64,000 nt of DNA from Paraburkholderia ferrariae NBRC 106233. GTDB taxonomy: Bacteria > Pseudomonadota > Gammaproteobacteria > Burkholderiales > Burkholderiaceae. The position numbers and the translations under genes were made by a program. The stretch's first letter is position 1. The number at the start of each line of letters is the position of its first letter. The stretch is from assembly GCF_000685035.1 (NCBI RefSeq), contig NZ_BAYB01000018.1:124001-188000 (forward strand). Reading direction: 5' to 3'. This document shows, in pieces, positions 61,382 through 64,000 of this stretch. A model generated the notes under the pieces. That model saw only the letters and a program-made list of their open reading frames with translations. It ran no database searches and was not told where the DNA came from.

Positions 61382-62011
61382 ATGATCCAGGTGAGGACCA
61401 TGTGGGCTGCGGGAAGGCGGAGCAGGCACTGGACGATCGGCGCCGGGCTGGCCGCGGGTCGCGCGCGCGTTGTCGCGCGCTTTGCCCTGGTTGCCTTTGC
61501 GTTCCCCGTCCTCCTGCTGGCCGCGGCCCCGGCCGTGCAGGCACAAACCGCGGCCCAGGCTGCCTCCGGCGACACCGCCGCGCCCCGCAAGAACTGGTAC
61601 AACGACCCGTTCTTCGCCCTTTCGGATGCGGTGGCCGCCTGCCCGTTGCCGCTCGGGCCGTTCATGACCCGGGCCGAAGCCGACGACGACGCCCACTACC
61701 GCGTGGAGCGCGGCACGACCTGCTGGCTGGCCCACAAGTGCACGAAGCCGAACTCGTATCTCTACGATGCCGACATTGCCGCTGCGATCCGGCAACAGTT
61801 GCAGGGCGCGCCGATGCTGGCCGGCACGAGCCTCTGGATCACGGTGCAGCGGCGTTTTGTCTATGCGGAGGGCTGCGTGGGCGCAGGGTTCGACCGCGAG
61901 GCACTCGAGCGGCGCCTCGCCGCGATTCCCGACGTCGAGCAGGTGTTCGTGCGCGTGAGCTCGGACCCGCGCGGCACGCTGCCCTACAAGACGCTGGCGC
62001 GGCCCGACTGA
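61382..62011 (+). CDS. Secreted BON-domain-like protein
   Basis: A 209-residue protein with a long basic signal segment (cleavage about residue 54, AVQA), a spacer containing four cysteines, and a C-terminal BON-like domain (about 125-205, DADIAAAIRQQLQGAPML, RFVYAEGCVGAGFDREALER, DVEQVFVRVSSDP). BON domains bind membranes or periplasmic partners. GGAGG precedes ATG 61382. The function is unknown. It is divergent from the GntP gene. Confidence 0.75.
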   Translation: MIQVRTMWAAGRRSRHWTIGAGLAAGRARVVARFALVAFAFPVLLLAAAPAVQAQTAAQAASGDTAAPRKNWYNDPFFALSDAVAACPLPLGPFMTRAEADDDAHYRVERGTTCWLAHKCTKPNSYLYDADIAAAIRQQLQGAPMLAGTSLWITVQRRFVYAEGCVGAGFDREALERRLAAIPDVEQVFVRVSSDPRGTLPYKTLARPD

Positions 62012-62128
62012 GCACTGGCGGACAGCCAGGCGATCGAAGCGGGTCGAGACGGCGTCATGCCGCGCAGCGCTCGCGCGGCATGGCACAATCGCATCGTCGA
62101 AAAACTAGAAAACCCGTCGGGGTATGCC

Positions 62129-62410
62129 ATGACACGTCCTGGTTCGTCTTTGTTGTCCGTTCTTCGCAGGCTGCCCCTCGCGGCGGGTGCCTGCACGTTG
62201 CTCGCGGCCCTTTCCGCGTGCAGCAGCAGTCCGCCGCTGTTCCTCTCCGATGGCCGTCCGACCATCCAGGTGCAATGCCCGGCCGCCGGCGACCACGATT
62301 CCTGCGCCCAGCAGGCCCGCGCGCACTGCGGCGGCGCCTACGACACCGTCAATACGCTGACGGACGCCACCAACTACAACCTCGTCTTCGCCTGCCAGGC
62401 GAGGCAGTAG
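62129..62410 (+). CDS. Small lipoprotein
   Basis: A 93-residue protein starting at ATG 62129 (MTRPGSSLLSVLRRLP). The signal peptide ends in the lipobox LSAC, and the mature part has four further cysteines (QVQCPAAGDHDSCAQQARAHCGG and FACQ), which probably form two disulfides in the periplasm. The family is unknown to me. It follows the BON-domain gene in the same direction. Confidence 0.75.
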   Translation: MTRPGSSLLSVLRRLPLAAGACTLLAALSACSSSPPLFLSDGRPTIQVQCPAAGDHDSCAQQARAHCGGAYDTVNTLTDATNYNLVFACQARQ

Positions 62411-62434
62411 CGGCAACGGCTCGCCGGCGCCCGG

Positions 62435-63613
62435 CTAGCCGCCTTCGGTGCGCCGCGCCGGCAGATGCAGCAGGAGGCGCAGCAGATCGGGCTGGCGGTG
62501 CGTGGCGGTCTTCTGGAACACCGACTGCATCTGCTTGCGCACGGTGTCGTGCTGAACGCCCACGCGCGCGGCGATTTCCTTCTGCGTGAGGCCGATGGCG
62601 AGGAGGTGGGCGATGCGGCATTCGGCGGGCGTCAGGTCGAAGGCGGCGGCCAGCACCTGTTCGTCCACGGGCGGCGCCGAGCGGGGGTGATAGAACGTAA
62701 GCGCCGCAATGGCGCGCAGATCGTCGGCCGGCGTTTCGCCGGGCGTGAGCACGTTATAGAACGCATAGAGCACTTCGGGGCCGCTCGCCACGGCGAGCAC
62801 GTCTTCGGACTCGTCCGCCTCCTGCGCGACGATGCGGATGGCGCGGAACCGCGCCGCCGCGGCCCGCGCGCCGCTCGTGCGGGCTCGCAGCCGCGCCTCG
62901 CTCACCGCAATGTCTTCCAGCAGCCGCGCCTGATGCGGCGCCGCGAGCGCGAGCCGCCGCGCGCGCACGCGCACGAGCGAGGTGGCGCGCAAGAGGCGCA
63001 GCGCCGGCTCGTTGCTGTGCAGGACTTCGCCGGTTGCGTTGACGAGCATCGCGGGCGGGGCGGCCCGGTGCACGAGCGTGGACGCGTTCAGCGCGTAGCG
63101 TTGCGACTGCACTTCGGCAACGCGCGCAAGGTGCGCAACGAGGCGTTCGAGCAGGGCGCGCGCGCCGGCGGGCAGCGGACCTTGCCCGGCATCGCGCCGG
63201 CAGGCGAGCATGATGGTCAGCGTAGCGTTGTCGATCAGCTTGCAGACCGATACGTGACGATGTCCGGCGGCGAGCGCCTGCGGCTCGAACACGGGTTGCC
63301 CTTCGGCCGCGGCGGCGCCTGCGGTGTCGCTGAAATGCAACCATCGCGCACACGGAAAGGTCCGCAGCCATTCGAGGCGCGAATCCTCGTAATAGAGCGG
63401 CCGGAGCCATTCCAGCGGCTCGATCTGCGCCATTCGAAATCCCGAGCCATAAGAATAGAGCGTGTGTTGACGATCGAATGCGCAAATATGAACTGCCGCT
63501 GCACCGGTGGAATTCTGCAGTAGTCCGCAAAAATCCCTCCACGCATCGGAATGATCGATCGCTTCGTAAATGGCATGCAGCAAGCCGTCATATTGTGATT
63601 CGTTCGATTCCAC
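62435..63613 (-). CDS. LuxR-type HTH regulator
   Basis: A 392-residue regulator with a C-terminal LuxR/GerE HTH (about 322-385, LTPAECRIAHLLAIGLTQKEIAARVGVQHDTVRKQM). The N-terminal 300 residues show weak PAS/GAF-like character and no autoinducer-binding or receiver motifs, so the signal is unknown. It is convergent with the small lipoprotein gene. A long AT-rich region upstream (63614-63979) should carry its promoter. Confidence 0.88.
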   Translation of the reverse strand: MESNESQYDGLLHAIYEAIDHSDAWRDFCGLLQNSTGAAAVHICAFDRQHTLYSYGSGFRMAQIEPLEWLRPLYYEDSRLEWLRTFPCARWLHFSDTAGAAAAEGQPVFEPQALAAGHRHVSVCKLIDNATLTIMLACRRDAGQGPLPAGARALLERLVAHLARVAEVQSQRYALNASTLVHRAAPPAMLVNATGEVLHSNEPALRLLRATSLVRVRARRLALAAPHQARLLEDIAVSEARLRARTSGARAAAARFRAIRIVAQEADESEDVLAVASGPEVLYAFYNVLTPGETPADDLRAIAALTFYHPRSAPPVDEQVLAAAFDLTPAECRIAHLLAIGLTQKEIAARVGVQHDTVRKQMQSVFQKTATHRQPDLLRLLLHLPARRTEGG

Positions 63614-63979
63614 TGCGTTCTCATTGCCAGGTGCTTACACCGCCCGTTTGCCGAAAAATGCGCGGCGCATATTTTTTCCACAATTGAGGAATATACAGGT
63701 GTTTTAACTGCCGCTAATCTTCGTGCGGTTCACCGCCATTGTGCCTTCAGGGTGACGCAGGCGCCGCCGGGCTTCTGTACGGCAGGCAACGGAAGCGGCG
63801 CGGCTCGAATCTTATTCTGGATGCCGTGATGATTCCACTTGCCGCTTGCGGCGTTATTCAATGGCCGGCGGTATAGGAGAAAAGTGAAATGAATATTGGA
63901 AATCTGGCGATAAAGAAAAAATTGCACTGAAATTCAGGTTGACGCCTTTTGAATAAGATCGTTTTTACCGGGGGTAACA
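63614..63979. other. AT-rich intergenic region upstream of the LuxR gene
   Basis: This 366 bp stretch becomes A+T-rich from about 63640 and has no supported gene. Short frames lack ribosome-binding sites. It should contain the LuxR promoter on the minus strand and a promoter for whatever begins at the right edge. Confidence 0.5.
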
Positions 63980-64000
63980 GTGAATCACCATCAACTCGAA
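63980..64000 (+). CDS. Possible 5' end of a CDS at the right edge
   Basis: GTG 63980 is preceded at close range by GGGGGTAACA, a plausible ribosome-binding site, and opens a frame reading VNHHQLE to the window end. Seven codons are too few to judge the product. Confidence 0.25.

Overview
This 64 kb window is GC-rich chromosomal DNA that looks like a member of the Burkholderiaceae, most likely Paraburkholderia, Caballeronia or Burkholderia. The pointers are the codon and GC style, the number of LysR, AraC and MarR regulators, emrAB-type pumps with a NodT-family outer membrane factor, a PiuC/PepSY iron locus, DUF3300 and DUF2950 neighbours, and a hexarate catabolism cluster. The genus is an inference; no rRNA or marker gene is present. 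I see no insertion sequence, phage gene, integrase or CRISPR array. The single RNA gene is tRNA-Val(GAC).

Layout. 1-165: 5' end of a minus-strand gene of unknown function. 440-4360: Fur-box-preceded iron operon (Fiu-like TonB receptor, PiuC hydroxylase, PepSY membrane protein). 4397-6831: lone cobF, a LysE exporter and its probable AraC regulator. 7056-11130: a compact chemosensory-like operon (membrane CheA-like kinase, a one-helix protein with an MCP hairpin, CheX-like, CheY-like). 11314-17706: APH-fold kinase, YdeP-type molybdoenzyme, divergent MocR regulator with a small winged-helix partner, LysR. 17762-26141: two paralogous MarR regulators, an EmrA-EmrB-outer membrane factor pump, AraC/AhpD pair and a thiolase; three copies of one palindromic operator link the MarR genes, the pump and the thiolase. 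26326-31035: orphan TAXI binding protein and three envelope proteins (DUF3300, DUF2950, SYLF), closed by a perfect intrinsic terminator. 31265-35183: chemoreceptor, dadA, orphan amino-acid binding protein.

35294-45535 is a catabolic island: a tandem pair of PCC/DUF296 proteins and a LysR on the minus strand, then an AcoR-type sigma-54 activator, a Tat-exported TRAP binding protein, a fused TRAP permease, an SDR, a thiolase and an acyl-CoA synthetase. Together these could import a hydroxy- or keto-acid, oxidise it, activate it and cleave it, with no need for an acyl-CoA dehydrogenase or hydratase. 45571-53217 is a hexarate-like route: LysR, UxaA/GarD-family dehydratase, DHDPS-family dehydratase, 2-oxoglutarate semialdehyde dehydrogenase, MFS anion symporter and a GarR-like dehydrogenase, ending in 2-oxoglutarate. 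A TauD-type dioxygenase and the tRNA follow.

54634-58098 is the most intriguing part. An Nramp-family transporter carries substituted metal-site motifs (DPGN to DNDAG, MPH to APW) that suggest Mg2+ or another hard cation rather than Mn2+. Upstream lies about 780 nt of leader behind a good sigma-70 promoter, holding two short ORFs with ribosome-binding sites; the first is acidic and proline-containing at its N-terminus like MgtL. Divergently, a second promoter drives a 300 nt structured leader with a 21-residue upstream ORF whose ribosome-binding site can be sealed by an 8 bp perfect complement. 58204-63613 holds an OprB porin, a GntP permease with a TTG start, a BON-domain protein, a small lipoprotein and a LuxR-type regulator. 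The window ends in AT-rich intergenic DNA.
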